Source: Crossaster papposus | Taxonomy: Eukaryota > Echinodermata > Asteroidea > Velatida > Solasteridae | Length of the DNA stretch: 64,000 nt | Assembly (NCBI GenBank): GCA_037893245.1 | Contig: JBAIAA010000537.1 | Span: 992,001 to 1,056,000 of the forward strand | Direction: 5' to 3' | Part shown: positions 11,106 to 26,794 of the stretch, in pieces | Position numbering within the stretch: position 1 is the stretch's first letter | Layout of the letters: every line of letters starts with the position of its first letter | Notes under the pieces: generated by a model | Told to the model about the DNA's origin: nothing | Databases searched by the model: none | Seen by the model: the letters and a program-made list of their open reading frames with translations, nothing else | Position numbers and translations under genes: made by a program

Positions 11106-13394
11106 AAAATAAAATAAAAAAAATAATAAAAAATAAAAGAATTTATCTAACTTGATTGTTAGTCTAGCCCCGTGGTTCCTTATAAAAAATATCATCCAAC
11201 TTGATAGTTAATCTAGCCCCATACTTCCTTCTAAAAATATCCTCCGATTTGATGGTTAATCTAGACCCATAATTCCTTCTTAAAAATATCCTCTAACTTG
11301 ATGGAACGTTGAAGTACTTTCGTTTTATAATTATACCTTTATTTTGTACTCAAAATGTATATTACAAATGTCCCTGATAATAACTCGTCACATGTCCAGT
11401 TATAAAATTAAAATAAATTAACGATTCCTGACAAATATAGATTATCGTTCGTCTTTTTGTTCAGTTTGTTACCATCTTATTGTCTATAAACTTTCGTATC
11501 CCCTCGTGCCGAGTTTGGCAGTGATTGGATCTTTATAACTGGTCGTCAAGCTCGTTAAATGGCACTTCCCGAACGGTTTAAACCCCCTTTCTCCACGAGG
11601 ATCGTCTGATCGTCTAGCGTATCGTGAGGTACGTTTAGGGACAGCTATGGACTTCAGGTTTGTGGCGCTATAAATAACAATGAAAGACAAGTCGAATGAT
11701 TTGCACTGGCGTTCTTTCGTAATTCTCGAGAGTCTGCGGGGCCGTTCATCTATCTTTTTCTCTCTTCTGTTTTTCCCTTTCTTACTACAACTCTTTTCTT
11801 CTTTCTTTTCACGAACGTTTTCTCAATTTGTCGACGCCTATTTTTATTACCATAATTAAGATTTTTGTATCTTTATAAATAATTAATCAAATATTTTTTA
11901 TTTCAATAATTCTTGAGAACGAGATACGTCTAATATAAACAATTCGTTATTAACCTTATCGAATACTTGTATTACTCTGATGCTGCGCCACACACCTTAT
12001 TGATACGCGCCAACGATTGTTTTTAACACGCGCGCGTGTGGAGCGCACATGGCTAGAATGATGATTCAAATTCCTGCGTCACGTTCACACTTCGCTCCTA
12101 GCTGCCATCGATGCTATACGCCTTTCTCTGTATACTAGCGCTATAACGCAATTTGACCGACTGCAAGGTATTTTTATGTTTACACTTGTTTTTCTCTCTC
12201 TCTCTAACACCACGTAAAAGTTCTTATGGGGTAGGTCGTGCAGTCTCGAGACGAAACCTACCCATGGTCTGAGCGAACTGCACCTGACGAGTTCTCGCTT
12301 TTTAGACATTTTTGTTTATGGTCTCCTTGTTGAAATTTACTAAAATTGACTGGTAAGAACTTTTACACGCCGGCATCTTTAATACCTATACTAACCTGAA
12401 CTCTGTAAATATTCTTGTACTTTAATCAGTTTGTTTCTTTACTGTCCTGATAAATACCCGCGCTGCGTCCTTATGGCCCAATGTATTTTTTCCTCAATAT
12501 TCCAAAGTTCCCTCCACTTCTCTATAAAACATTAAATCCCACAGATGTCATTCACTAACGCATCAAGGACCATTAACAAGATGGCTGTTTCTAAACGCCT
12601 GAACGCTTGGAAGTTGGCCTACAGAAAGTCCTGCTCCACTCCATTCGGCAGATACATCAACCAAGTTCACAAAGATTGCATTCGTATAATTATTTCTTTT
12701 TACCCTAGGACTCTCGACATTATTTACTACTCTCGGCCTTATTTACCCTAGGACTCTCAACTTATTTCCCCAAGGACTATGGGCTTTATTAACCCTAGGA
12801 CTCTCGGCTTTATTGACCCTAAGACTCAGTAATTGATTTCCTGACAATAACACGTCACTGTACAGTTATACAAGTAAAATAAATTATTGATTCCAGATAA
12901 ATACAGATTACCGTTCGTCTGTGTGTTTTAGTTTGTTACCATTTTATTGTCTATTAACTTTCGTATCCATTCAATTATGCCCCATACATTTTTAGAATAA
13001 ATGTTGTTTACGCTTTAAATAAACAAACAAACAAACTCCCCATCTAACTTGAACAAAATTAATTTCAAAAAAGGAATCTGGCCTATCTATAACCTTTATC
13101 TGGTACGCATCTTTGTACTTACTAATAACCTGTTTTCCTACTATCTATCGCTCATTGCCGAGTATGATATATGACTAAATCTTTTATAATTGGTCGTCAT
13201 GCTCATCTAAAGGCAATCCTAGAGAGGTTTAAAACTCCTTGCTTCCACGGTGATAGATTTAACGTTTGATATATCGTGAGGTATATCTAGGATGTGTAAA
13301 CATTATGTTTACTCCGATCTTAACGACAACCAAGTTAACGATCATTAAATAATATGTATATGCTGGTTCTAGCGCAGCGTTTCTTCTGGTCATC
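10051..13394. repeat. Macrosatellite unit 4 (3344 bp)
   Basis: Six bp shorter than the others. The loss lies in the A-rich tract at about 11071-11103, which has become a nearly pure run of A. Confidence 0.95.
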
Positions 13395-16300
13395 GAGAGT
13401 AAGGAGACCTTTCCTCTTTATTTCTCCATCATTTCTACCCTAATATTACATTTCCTTCCTCATTACAACCTACCTTTTTACTGTCCCTCCATCCACTTTT
13501 TTCTTGTTTTTCCTTCCATTTCTTAACTCACTTCTTTCAGCACAAACCAGATATCCATTTTTGAGTCCAACTACATTAACTAAAACGCTATCGTAATAAT
13601 AATAAATGGTTTCTAATAAATATCCCCCAGCCAAAATGTTTTGTCCCCTCCATTCTTTACTCCTAAAAATTATCCCCTAACCAAGACGATTCGTCTACCA
13701 AGATGGTTCATCTACCTTATAATCCCCTCTAAAAAATATCCCCCTAGCTAAATCGGTTTGTCCACTCCATGTTTCCTTCTAAAAAAAATATTCCCTTAGC
13801 CAATATGATTCGACTACCATGATGGTTCATCTACTTTATATTTCCTTCTAAAAATTATCCCCCACCCGAAATGATTTGTACACTTCATGTTTCCTTCTAA
13901 AAATTATCCCCTAACCAAGACGATTCGTCTACCAAGATGGTTTATCTACTTTATAACCCCTTCTAAAAAATACCCCCCTAGCCAAAATGGTTTGTCCACT
14001 CCATGTTTCCTTCTAAAAAATATCCCCTTAGCAAAGATTATTCGACTACCATGATGGTTCATCTACTTTATATTTCCTTCTAAAAATTATCCCTAACCAA
14101 GACGGCTCGTCTACCAAGATGGTTCATCTACTTTATAACCCCTTCTAAAAATTATCCCCCTAGCCAAAATGTTTTGTCCACTCCATGTTTCCTTCTAAAC
14201 AAAATATCCCATTAGCAAAGATGATTTGACTACCATGATGGTTTATCTACCTTATATTTCCTTCTAAAAATTATCCCCCACCCAAAATGATTTTTACACT
14301 TCATGTTTCCTTCTAAAAAATATACTCCAACCCTATGGTTAGTCTAGCCCCATAATTCCTTCTTAAAAATATCCTCCAACCTGATAGTTAGTCTAGCCCC
14401 GTAATTTCGTTATAAAAAAAATAAAAAAAATAAAATAAAAAAACAAAAAAAAATAAAAATAAAATAAAAAAAATAATAAAAAATAAAAGAATTTATCTAA
14501 CTTGATTGTTAGTCTAGCCCCGTGGTTCCTTATAAAAAATATCATCCAACTTGATAGTTAATCTAGCCCCATACTTCCTTCTAAAAATATCCTCCGATTT
14601 GATGGTTAATCTAGACCCATAATTCCTTCTTAAAAATATCCTCTAACTTGATGGAACGTTGAAGTACTTTCGTTTTATAATTATACCTTTATTTTGTACT
14701 CAAAATGTATATTACAAATGTCCCTGATAATAACTCGTCACATGTCCAGTTATAAAATTAAAATAAATTAACGATTCCTGACAAATATAGATTATCGTTC
14801 GTCTTTTTGTTCAGTTTGTTACCATCTTATTGTCTATAAACTTTCGTATCCCCTCGTGCCGAGTTTGGCAGTGATTGGATCTTTATAACTGGTCGTCAAG
14901 CTCGTTAAATGGCACTTCCCGAACGGTTTAAACCCCCTTTCTCCACGAGGATCGTCTGATCGTCTAGCGTATCGTGAGGTACGTTTAGGGACAGCTATGG
15001 ACTTCAGGTTTGTGGCGCTATAAATAACAATGAAAGACAAGTCGAATGATTTGCACTGGCGTTCTTTCGTAATTCTCGAGAGTCTGCGGGGCCGTTCATC
15101 TATCTTTTTCTCTCTTCTGTTTTTCCCTTTCTTACTACAACTCTTTTCTTCTTTCTTTTCACGAACGTTTTCTCAATTTGTCGACGCCTATTTTTATTAC
15201 CATAATTAAGATTTTTGTATCTTTATAAATAATTAATCAAATATTTTTTATTTCAATAATTCTTGAGAACGAGATACGTCTAATATAAACAATTCGTTAT
15301 TAACCTTATCGAATACTTGTATTACTCTGATGCTGCGCCACACACCTTATTGATACGCGCCAACGATTGTTTTTAACACGCGCGCGTGTGGAGCGCACAT
15401 GGCTAGAATGATGATTCAAATTCCTGCGTCACGTTCACACTTCGCTCCTAGCTGCCATCGATGCTATACGCCTTTCTCTGTATACTAGCGCTATAACGCA
15501 ATTTGACCGACTGCAAGGTATTTTTATGTTTACACTTGTTTTTCTCTCTCTCTCTAACACCACGTAAAAGTTCTTATGGGGTAGGTCGTGCAGTCTCGAG
15601 ACGAAACCTACCCATGGTCTGAGCGAACTGCACCTGACGAGTTCTCGCTTTTTAGACATTTTTGTTTATGGTCTCCTTGTTGAAATTTACTAAAATTGAC
15701 TGGTAAGAACTTTTACACGCCGGCATCTTTAATACCTATACTAACCTGAACTCTGTAAATATTCTTGTACTTTAATCAGTTTGTTTCTTTACTGTCCTGA
15801 TAAATACCCGCGCTGCGTCCTTATGGCCCAATGTATTTTTTCCTCAATATTCCAAAGTTCCCTCCACTTCTCTATAAAACATTAAATCCCACAGATGTCA
15901 TTCACTAACGCATCAAGGACCATTAACAAGATGGCTGTTTCTAAACGCCTGAACGCTTGGAAGTTGGCCTACAGAAAGTCCTGCTCCACTCCATTCGGCA
16001 GATACATCAACCAAGTTCACAAAGATTGCATTCGTATAATTATTTCTTTTTACCCTAGGACTCTCGACATTATTTACTACTCTCGGCCTTATTTACCCTA
16101 GGACTCTCAACTTATTTCCCCAAGGACTATGGGCTTTATTAACCCTAGGACTCTCGGCTTTATTGACCCTAAGACTCAGTAATTGATTTCCTGACAATAA
16201 CACGTCACTGTACAGTTATACAAGTAAAATAAATTATTGATTCCAGATAAATACAGATTACCGTTCGTCTGTGTGTTTTAGTTTGTTACCATTTTATTGT

Positions 16301-16744
16301 CTATTAACTTTCGTATCCATTCAATTATGCCCCATACATTTTTAGAATAAATGTTGTTTACGCTTTAAATAAACAAACAAACAAACTCCCCATCTAACTT
16401 GAACAAAATTAATTTCAAAAAAGGAATCTGGCCTATCTATAACCTTTATCTGGTACGCATCTTTGTACTTACTAATAACCTGTTTTCCTACTATCTATCG
16501 CTCATTGCCGAGTATGATATATGACTAAATCTTTTATAATTGGTCGTCATGCTCATCTAAAGGCAATCCTAGAGAGGTTTAAAACTCCTTGCTTCCACGG
16601 TGATAGATTTAACGTTTGATATATCGTGAGGTATATCTAGGATGTGTAAACATTATGTTTACTCCGATCTTAACGACAACCAAGTTAACGATCATTAAAT
16701 AATATGTATATGCTGGTTCTAGCGCAGCGTTTCTTCTGGTCATC
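13395..16744. repeat. Macrosatellite unit 5
   Basis: A 3350-bp copy. No private difference was noticed. Confidence 0.95.
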
Positions 16745-19700
16745 GAGAGTAAGGAGACCTTTCCTCTTTATTTCTCCATCATTTCTACCCTAATATTACA
16801 TTTCCTTCCTCATTACAACCTACCTTTTTACTGTCCCTCCATCCACTTTTTTCTTGTTTTTCCTTCCATTTCTTAACTCACTTCTTTCAGCACAAACCAG
16901 ATATCCATTTTTGAGTCCAACTACATTAACTAAAACGCTATCGTAATAATAATAAATGGTTTCTAATAAATATCCCCCAGCCAAAATGTTTTGTCCCCTC
17001 CATTCTTTACTCCTAAAAATTATCCCCTAACCAAGACGATTCGTCTACCAAGATGGTTCATCTACCTTATAATCCCCTCTAAAAAATATCCCCCTAGCTA
17101 AATCGGTTTGTCCACTCCATGTTTCCTTCTAAAAAAAATATTCCCTTAGCCAATATGATTCGACTACCATGATGGTTCATCTACTTTATATTTCCTTCTA
17201 AAAATTATCCCCCACCCGAAATGATTTGTACACTTCATGTTTCCTTCTAAAAATTATCCCCTAACCAAGACGATTCGTCTACCAAGATGGTTTATCTACT
17301 TTATAACCCCTTCTAAAAAATACCCCCCTAGCCAAAATGGTTTGTCCACTCCATGTTTCCTTCTAAAAAATATCCCCTTAGCAAAGATTATTCGACTACC
17401 ATGATGGTTCATCTACTTTATATTTCCTTCTAAAAATTATCCCTAACCAAGACGGCTCGTCTACCAAGATGGTTCATCTACTTTATAACCCCTTCTAAAA
17501 ATTATCCCCCTAGCCAAAATGTTTTGTCCACTCCATGTTTCCTTCTAAACAAAATATCCCATTAGCAAAGATGATTTGACTACCATGATGGTTTATCTAC
17601 CTTATATTTCCTTCTAAAAATTATCCCCCACCCAAAATGATTTTTACACTTCATGTTTCCTTCTAAAAAATATACTCCAACCCTATGGTTAGTCTAGCCC
17701 CATAATTCCTTCTTAAAAATATCCTCCAACCTGATAGTTAGTCTAGCCCCGTAATTTCGTTATAAAAAAAATAAAAAAAATAAAATAAAAAAACAAAAAA
17801 AAATAAAAATAAAATAAAAAAAATAATAAAAAATAAAAGAATTTATCTAACTTGATTGTTAGTCTAGCCCCGTGGTTCCTTATAAAAAATATCATCCAAC
17901 TTGATAGTTAATCTAGCCCCATACTTCCTTCTAAAAATATCCTCCGATTTGATGGTTAATCTAGACCCATAATTCCTTCTTAAAAATATCCTCTAACTTG
18001 ATGGAACGTTGAAGTACTTTCGTTTTATAATTATACCTTTATTTTGTACTCAAAATGTATATTACAAATGTCCCTGATAATAACTCGTCACATGTCCAGT
18101 TATAAAATTAAAATAAATTAACGATTCCTGACAAATATAGATTATCGTTCGTCTTTTTGTTCAGTTTGTTACCATCTTATTGTCTATAAACTTTCGTATC
18201 CCCTCGTGCCGAGTTTGGCAGTGATTGGATCTTTATAACTGGTCGTCAAGCTCGTTAAATGGCACTTCCCGAACGGTTTAAACCCCCTTTCTCCACGAGG
18301 ATCGTCTGATCGTCTAGCGTATCGTGAGGTACGTTTAGGGACAGCTATGGACTTCAGGTTTGTGGCGCTATAAATAACAATGAAAGACAAGTCGAATGAT
18401 TTGCACTGGCGTTCTTTCGTAATTCTCGAGAGTCTGCGGGGCCGTTCATCTATCTTTTTCTCTCTTCTGTTTTTCCCTTTCTTACTACAACTCTTTTCTT
18501 CTTTCTTTTCACGAACGTTTTCTCAATTTGTCGACGCCTATTTTTATTACCATAATTAAGATTTTTGTATCTTTATAAATAATTAATCAAATATTTTTTA
18601 TTTCAATAATTCTTGAGAACGAGATACGTCTAATATAAACAATTCGTTATTAACCTTATCGAATACTTGTATTACTCTGATGCTGCGCCACACACCTTAT
18701 TGATACGCGCCAACGATTGTTTTTAACACGCGCGCGTGTGGAGCGCACATGGCTAGAATGATGATTCAAATTCCTGCGTCACGTTCACACTTCGCTCCTA
18801 GCTGCCATCGATGCTATACGCCTTTCTCTGTATACTAGCGCTATAACGCAATTTGACCGACTGCAAGGTATTTTTATGTTTACACTTGTTTTTCTCTCTC
18901 TCTCTAACACCACGTAAAAGTTCTTATGGGGTAGGTCGTGCAGTCTCGAGACGAAACCTACCCATGGTCTGAGCGAACTGCACCTGACGAGTTCTCGCTT
19001 TTTAGACATTTTTGTTTATGGTCTCCTTGTTGAAATTTACTAAAATTGACTGGTAAGAACTTTTACACGCCGGCATCTTTAATACCTATACTAACCTGAA
19101 CTCTGTAAATATTCTTGTACTTTAATCAGTTTGTTTCTTTACTGTCCTGATAAATACCCGCGCTGCGTCCTTATGGCCCAATGTATTTTTTCCTCAATAT
19201 TCCAAAGTTCCCTCCACTTCTCTATAAAACATTAAATCCCACAGATGTCATTCACTAACGCATCAAGGACCATTAACAAGATGGCTGTTTCTAAACGCCT
19301 GAACGCTTGGAAGTTGGCCTACAGAAAGTCCTGCTCCACTCCATTCGGCAGATACATCAACCAAGTTCACAAAGATTGCATTCGTATAATTATTTCTTTT
19401 TACCCTAGGACTCTCGACATTATTTACTACTCTCGGCCTTATTTACCCTAGGACTCTCAACTTATTTCCCCAAGGACTATGGGCTTTATTAACCCTAGGA
19501 CTCTCGGCTTTATTGACCCTAAGACTCAGTAATTGATTTCCTGACAATAACACGTCACTGTACAGTTATACAAGTAAAATAAATTATTGATTCCAGATAA
19601 ATACAGATTACCGTTCGTCTGTGTGTTTTAGTTTGTTACCATTTTATTGTCTATTAACTTTCGTATCCATTCAATTATGCCCCATACATTTTTAGAATAA

Positions 19701-20094
19701 ATGTTGTTTACGCTTTAAATAAACAAACAAACAAACTCCCCATCTAACTTGAACAAAATTAATTTCAAAAAAGGAATCTGGCCTATCTATAACCTTTATC
19801 TGGTACGCATCTTTGTACTTACTAATAACCTGTTTTCCTACTATCTATCGCTCATTGCCGAGTATGATATATGACTAAATCTTTTATAATTGGTCGTCAT
19901 GCTCATCTAAAGGCAATCCTAGAGAGGTTTAAAACTCCTTGCTTCCACGGTGATAGATTTAACGTTTGATATATCGTGAGGTATATCTAGGATGTGTAAA
20001 CATTATGTTTACTCCGATCTTAACGACAACCAAGTTAACGATCATTAAATAATATGTATATGCTGGTTCTAGCGCAGCGTTTCTTCTGGTCATC
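16745..20094. repeat. Macrosatellite unit 6
   Basis: A 3350-bp copy. No private difference was noticed. Confidence 0.95.
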
Positions 20095-23000
20095 GAGAGT
20101 AAGGAGACCTTTCCTCTTTATTTCTCCATCATTTCTACCCTAATATTACATTTCCTTCCTCATTACAACCTACCTTTTTACTGTCCCTCCATCCACTTTT
20201 TTCTTGTTTTTCCTTCCATTTCTTAACTCACTTCTTTCAGCACAAACCAGATATCCATTTTTGAGTCCAACTACATTAACTAAAACGCTATCGTAATAAT
20301 AATAAATGGTTTCTAATAAATATCCCCCAGCCAAAATGTTTTGTCCCCTCCATTCTTTACTCCTAAAAATTATCCCCTAACCAAGACGATTCGTCTACCA
20401 AGATGGTTCATCTACCTTATAATCCCCTCTAAAAAATATCCCCCTAGCTAAATCGGTTTGTCCACTCCATGTTTCCTTCTAAAAAAAATATTCCCTTAGC
20501 CAATATGATTCGACTACCATGATGGTTCATCTACTTTATATTTCCTTCTAAAAATTATCCCCCACCCGAAATGATTTGTACACTTCATGTTTCCTTCTAA
20601 AAATTATCCCCTAACCAAGACGATTCGTCTACCAAGATGGTTTATCTACTTTATAACCCCTTCTAAAAAATACCCCCCTAGCCAAAATGGTTTGTCCACT
20701 CCATGTTTCCTTCTAAAAAATATCCCCTTAGCAAAGATTATTCGACTACCATGATGGTTCATCTACTTTATATTTCCTTCTAAAAATTATCCCTAACCAA
20801 GACGGCTCGTCTACCAAGATGGTTCATCTACTTTATAACCCCTTCTAAAAATTATCCCCCTAGCCAAAATGTTTTGTCCACTCCATGTTTCCTTCTAAAC
20901 AAAATATCCCATTAGCAAAGATGATTTGACTACCATGATGGTTTATCTACCTTATATTTCCTTCTAAAAATTATCCCCCACCCAAAATGATTTTTACACT
21001 TCATGTTTCCTTCTAAAAAATATACTCCAACCCTATGGTTAGTCTAGCCCCATAATTCCTTCTTAAAAATATCCTCCAACCTGATAGTTAGTCTAGCCCC
21101 GTAATTTCGTTATAAAAAAAATAAAAAAAATAAAATAAAAAAACAAAAAAAAATAAAAATAAAATAAAAAAAATAATAAAAAATAAAATAATTTATCTAA
21201 CTTGATTGTTAGTCTAGCCCCGTGGTTCCTTATAAAAAATATCATCCAACTTGATAGTTAATCTAGCCCCATACTTCCTTCTAAAAATATCCTCCGATTT
21301 GATGGTTAATCTAGACCCATAATTCCTTCTTAAAAATATCCTCTAACTTGATGGAACGTTGAAGTACTTTCGTTTTATAATTATACCTTTATTTTGTACT
21401 CAAAATGTATATTACAAATGTCCCTGATAATAACTCGTCACATGTCCAGTTATAAAATTAAAATAAATTAACGATTCCTGACAAATATAGATTATCGTTC
21501 GTCTTTTTGTTCAGTTTGTTACCATCTTATTGTCTATAAACTTTCGTATCCCCTCGTGCCGAGTTTGGCAGTGATTGGATCTTTATAACTGGTCGTCAAG
21601 CTCGTTAAATGGCACTTCCCGAACGGTTTAAACCCCCTTTCTCCACGAGGATCGTCTGATCGTCTAGCGTATCGTGAGGTACGTTTAGGGACAGCTATGG
21701 ACTTCAGGTTTGTGGCGCTATAAATAACAATGAAAGACAAGTCGAATGATTTGCACTGGCGTTCTTTCGTAATTCTCGAGAGTCTGCGGGGCCGTTCATC
21801 TATCTTTTTCTCTCTTCTGTTTTTCCCTTTCTTACTACAACTCTTTTCTTCTTTCTTTTCACGAACGTTTTCTCAATTTGTCGACGCCTATTTTTATTAC
21901 CATAATTAAGATTTTTGTATCTTTATAAATAATTAATCAAATATTTTTTATTTCAATAATTCTTGAGAACGAGATACGTCTAATATAAACAATTCGTTAT
22001 TAACCTTATCGAATACTTGTATTACTCTGATGCTGCGCCACACACCTTATTGATACGCGCCAACGATTGTTTTTAACACGCGCGCGTGTGGAGCGCACAT
22101 GGCTAGAATGATGATTCAAATTCCTGCGTCACGTTCACACTTCGCTCCTAGCTGCCATCGATGCTATACGCCTTTCTCTGTATACTAGCGCTATAACGCA
22201 ATTTGACCGACTGCAAGGTATTTTTATGTTTACACTTGTTTTTCTCTCTCTCTCTAACACCACGTAAAAGTTCTTATGGGGTAGGTCGTGCAGTCTCGAG
22301 ACGAAACCTACCCATGGTCTGAGCGAACTGCACCTGACGAGTTCTCGCTTTTTAGACATTTTTGTTTATGGTCTCCTTGTTGAAATTTACTAAAATTGAC
22401 TGGTAAGAACTTTTACACGCCGGCATCTTTAATACCTATACTAACCTGAACTCTGTAAATATTCTTGTACTTTAATCAGTTTGTTTCTTTACTGTCCTGA
22501 TAAATACCCGCGCTGCGTCCTTATGGCCCAATGTATTTTTTCCTCAATATTCCAAAGTTCCCTCCACTTCTCTATAAAACATTAAATCCCACAGATGTCA
22601 TTCACTAACGCATCAAGGACCATTAACAAGATGGCTGTTTCTAAACGCCTGAACGCTTGGAAGTTGGCCTACAGAAAGTCCTGCTCCACTCCATTCGGCA
22701 GATACATCAACCAAGTTCACAAAGATTGCATTCGTATAATTATTTCTTTTTACCCTAGGACTCTCGACATTATTTACTACTCTCGGCCTTATTTACCCTA
22801 GGACTCTCAACTTATTTCCCCAAGGACTATGGGCTTTATTAACCCTAGGACTCTCGGCTTTATTGACCCTAAGACTCAGTAATTGATTTCCTGACAATAA
22901 CACGTCACTGTACAGTTATACAAGTAAAATAAATTATTGATTCCAGATAAATACAGATTACCGTTCGTCTGTGTGTTTTAGTTTGTTACCATTTTATTGT

Positions 23001-23444
23001 CTATTAACTTTCGTATCCATTCAATTATGCCCCATACATTTTTAGAATAAATGTTGTTTACGCTTTAAATAAACAAACAAACAAACTCCCCATCTAACTT
23101 GAACAAAATTAATTTCAAAAAAGGAATCTGGCCTATCTATAACCTTTATCTGGTACGCATCTTTGTACTTACTAATAACCTGTTTTCCTACTATCTATCG
23201 CTCATTGCCGAGTATGATATATGACTAAATCTTTTATAATTGGTCGTCATGCTCATCTAAAGGCAATCCTAGAGAGGTTTAAAACTCCTTGCTTCCACGG
23301 TGATAGATTTAACGTTTGATATATCGTGAGGTATATCTAGGATGTGTAAACATTATGTTTACTCCGATCTTAACGACAACCAAGTTAACGATCATTAAAT
23401 AATATGTATATGCTGGTTCTAGCGCAGCGTTTCTTCTGGTCATC
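20095..23444. repeat. Macrosatellite unit 7
   Basis: A 3350-bp copy with a private T at 21189 (G elsewhere) at the end of the A-rich tract. Confidence 0.95.
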
Positions 23445-26400
23445 GAGAGTAAGGAGACCTTTCCTCTTTATTTCTCCATCATTTCTACCCTAATATTACA
23501 TTTCCTTCCTCATTACAACCTACCTTTTTACTGTCCCTCCATCCACTTTTTTCTTGTTTTTCCTTCCATTTCTTAACTCACTTCTTTCAGCACAAACCAG
23601 ATATCCATTTTTGAGTCCAACTACATTAACTAAAACGCTATCGTAATAATAATAAATGGTTTCTAATAAATATCCCCCAGCCAAAATGTTTTGTCCCCTC
23701 CATTCTTTACTCCTAAAAATTATCCCCTAACCAAGACGATTCGTCTACCAAGATGGTTCATCTACCTTATAATCCCCTCTAAAAAATATCCCCCTAGCTA
23801 AATCGGTTTGTCCACTCCATGTTTCCTTCTAAAAAAAATATTCCCTTAGCCAATATGATTCGACTACCATGATGGTTCATCTACTTTATATTTCCTTCTA
23901 AAAATTATCCCCCACCCGAAATGATTTGTACACTTCATGTTTCCTTCTAAAAATTATCCCCTAACCAAGACGATTCGTCTACCAAGATGGTTTATCTACT
24001 TTATAACCCCTTCTAAAAAATACCCCCCTAGCCAAAATGGTTTGTCCACTCCATGTTTCCTTCTAAAAAATATCCCCTTAGCAAAGATTATTCGACTACC
24101 ATGATGGTTCATCTACTTTATATTTCCTTCTAAAAATTATCCCTAACCAAGACGGCTCGTCTACCAAGATGGTTCATCTACTTTATAACCCCTTCTAAAA
24201 ATTATCCCCCTAGCCAAAATGTTTTGTCCACTCCATGTTTCCTTCTAAACAAAATATCCCATTAGCAAAGATGATTTGACTACCATGATGGTTTATCTAC
24301 CTTATATTTCCTTCTAAAAATTATCCCCCACCCAAAATGATTTTTACACTTCATGTTTCCTTCTAAAAAATATACTCCAACCCTATGGTTAGTCTAGCCC
24401 CATAATTCCTTCTTAAAAATATCCTCCAACCTGATAGTTAGTCTAGCCCCGTAATTTCGTTATAAAAAAAATAAAAAAAATAAAATAAAAAAACAAAAAA
24501 AAATAAAAATAAAATAAAAAAAATAATAAAAAATAAAAGAATTTATCTAACTTGATTGTTAGTCTAGCCCCGTGGTTCCTTATAAAAAATATCATCCAAC
24601 TTGATAGTTAATCTAGCCCCATACTTCCTTCTAAAAATATCCTCCGATTTGATGGTTAATCTAGACCCATAATTCCTTCTTAAAAATATCCTCTAACTTG
24701 ATGGAACGTTGAAGTACTTTCGTTTTATAATTATACCTTTATTTTGTACTCAAAATGTATATTACAAATGTCCCTGATAATAACTCGTCACATGTCCAGT
24801 TATAAAATTAAAATAAATTAACGATTCCTGACAAATATAGATTATCGTTCGTCTTTTTGTTCAGTTTGTTACCATCTTATTGTCTATAAACTTTCGTATC
24901 CCCTCGTGCCGAGTTTGGCAGTGATTGGATCTTTATAACTGGTCGTCAAGCTCGTTAAATGGCACTTCCCGAACGGTTTAAACCCCCTTTCTCCACGAGG
25001 ATCGTCTGATCGTCTAGCGTATCGTGAGGTACGTTTAGGGACAGCTATGGACTTCAGGTTTGTGGCGCTATAAATAACAATGAAAGACAAGTCGAATGAT
25101 TTGCACTGGCGTTCTTTCGTAATTCTCGAGAGTCTGCGGGGCCGTTCATCTATCTTTTTCTCTCTTCTGTTTTTCCCTTTCTTACTACAACTCTTTTCTT
25201 CTTTCTTTTCACGAACGTTTTCTCAATTTGTCGACGCCTATTTTTATTACCATAATTAAGATTTTTGTATCTTTATAAATAATTAATCAAATATTTTTTA
25301 TTTCAATAATTCTTGAGAACGAGATACGTCTAATATAAACAATTCGTTATTAACCTTATCGAATACTTGTATTACTCTGATGCTGCGCCACACACCTTAT
25401 TGATACGCGCCAACGATTGTTTTTAACACGCGCGCGTGTGGAGCGCACATGGCTAGAATGATGATTCAAATTCCTGCGTCACGTTCACACTTCGCTCCTA
25501 GCTGCCATCGATGCTATACGCCTTTCTCTGTATACTAGCGCTATAACGCAATTTGACCGACTGCAAGGTATTTTTATGTTTACACTTGTTTTTCTCTCTC
25601 TCTCTAACACCACGTAAAAGTTCTTATGGGGTAGGTCGTGCAGTCTCGAGACGAAACCTACCCATGGTCTGAGCGAACTGCACCTGACGAGTTCTCGCTT
25701 TTTAGACATTTTTGTTTATGGTCTCCTTGTTGAAATTTACTAAAATTGACTGGTAAGAACTTTTACACGCCGGCATCTTTAATACCTATACTAACCTGAA
25801 CTCTGTAAATATTCTTGTACTTTAATCAGTTTGTTTCTTTACTGTCCTGATAAATACCCGCGCTGCGTCCTTATGGCCCAATGTATTTTTTCCTCAATAT
25901 TCCAAAGTTCCCTCCACTTCTCTATAAAACATTAAATCCCACAGATGTCATTCACTAACGCATCAAGGACCATTAACAAGATGGCTGTTTCTAAACGCCT
26001 GAACGCTTGGAAGTTGGCCTACAGAAAGTCCTGCTCCACTCCATTCGGCAGATACATCAACCAAGTTCACAAAGATTGCATTCGTATAATTATTTCTTTT
26101 TACCCTAGGACTCTCGACATTATTTACTACTCTCGGCCTTATTTACCCTAGGACTCTCAACTTATTTCCCCAAGGACTATGGGCTTTATTAACCCTAGGA
26201 CTCTCGGCTTTATTGACCCTAAGACTCAGTAATTGATTTCCTGACAATAACACGTCACTGTACAGTTATACAAGTAAAATAAATTATTGATTCCAGATAA
26301 ATACAGATTACCGTTCGTCTGTGTGTTTTAGTTTGTTACCATTTTATTGTCTATTAACTTTCGTATCCATTCAATTATGCCCCATACATTTTTAGAATAA

Positions 26401-26794
26401 ATGTTGTTTACGCTTTAAATAAACAAACAAACAAACTCCCCATCTAACTTGAACAAAATTAATTTCAAAAAAGGAATCTGGCCTATCTATAACCTTTATC
26501 TGGTACGCATCTTTGTACTTACTAATAACCTGTTTTCCTACTATCTATCGCTCATTGCCGAGTATGATATATGACTAAATCTTTTATAATTGGTCGTCAT
26601 GCTCATCTAAAGGCAATCCTAGAGAGGTTTAAAACTCCTTGCTTCCACGGTGATAGATTTAACGTTTGATATATCGTGAGGTATATCTAGGATGTGTAAA
26701 CATTATGTTTACTCCGATCTTAACGACAACCAAGTTAACGATCATTAAATAATATGTATATGCTGGTTCTAGCGCAGCGTTTCTTCTGGTCATC
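23445..26794. repeat. Macrosatellite unit 8
   Basis: A 3350-bp copy. No private difference was noticed. Confidence 0.95.
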
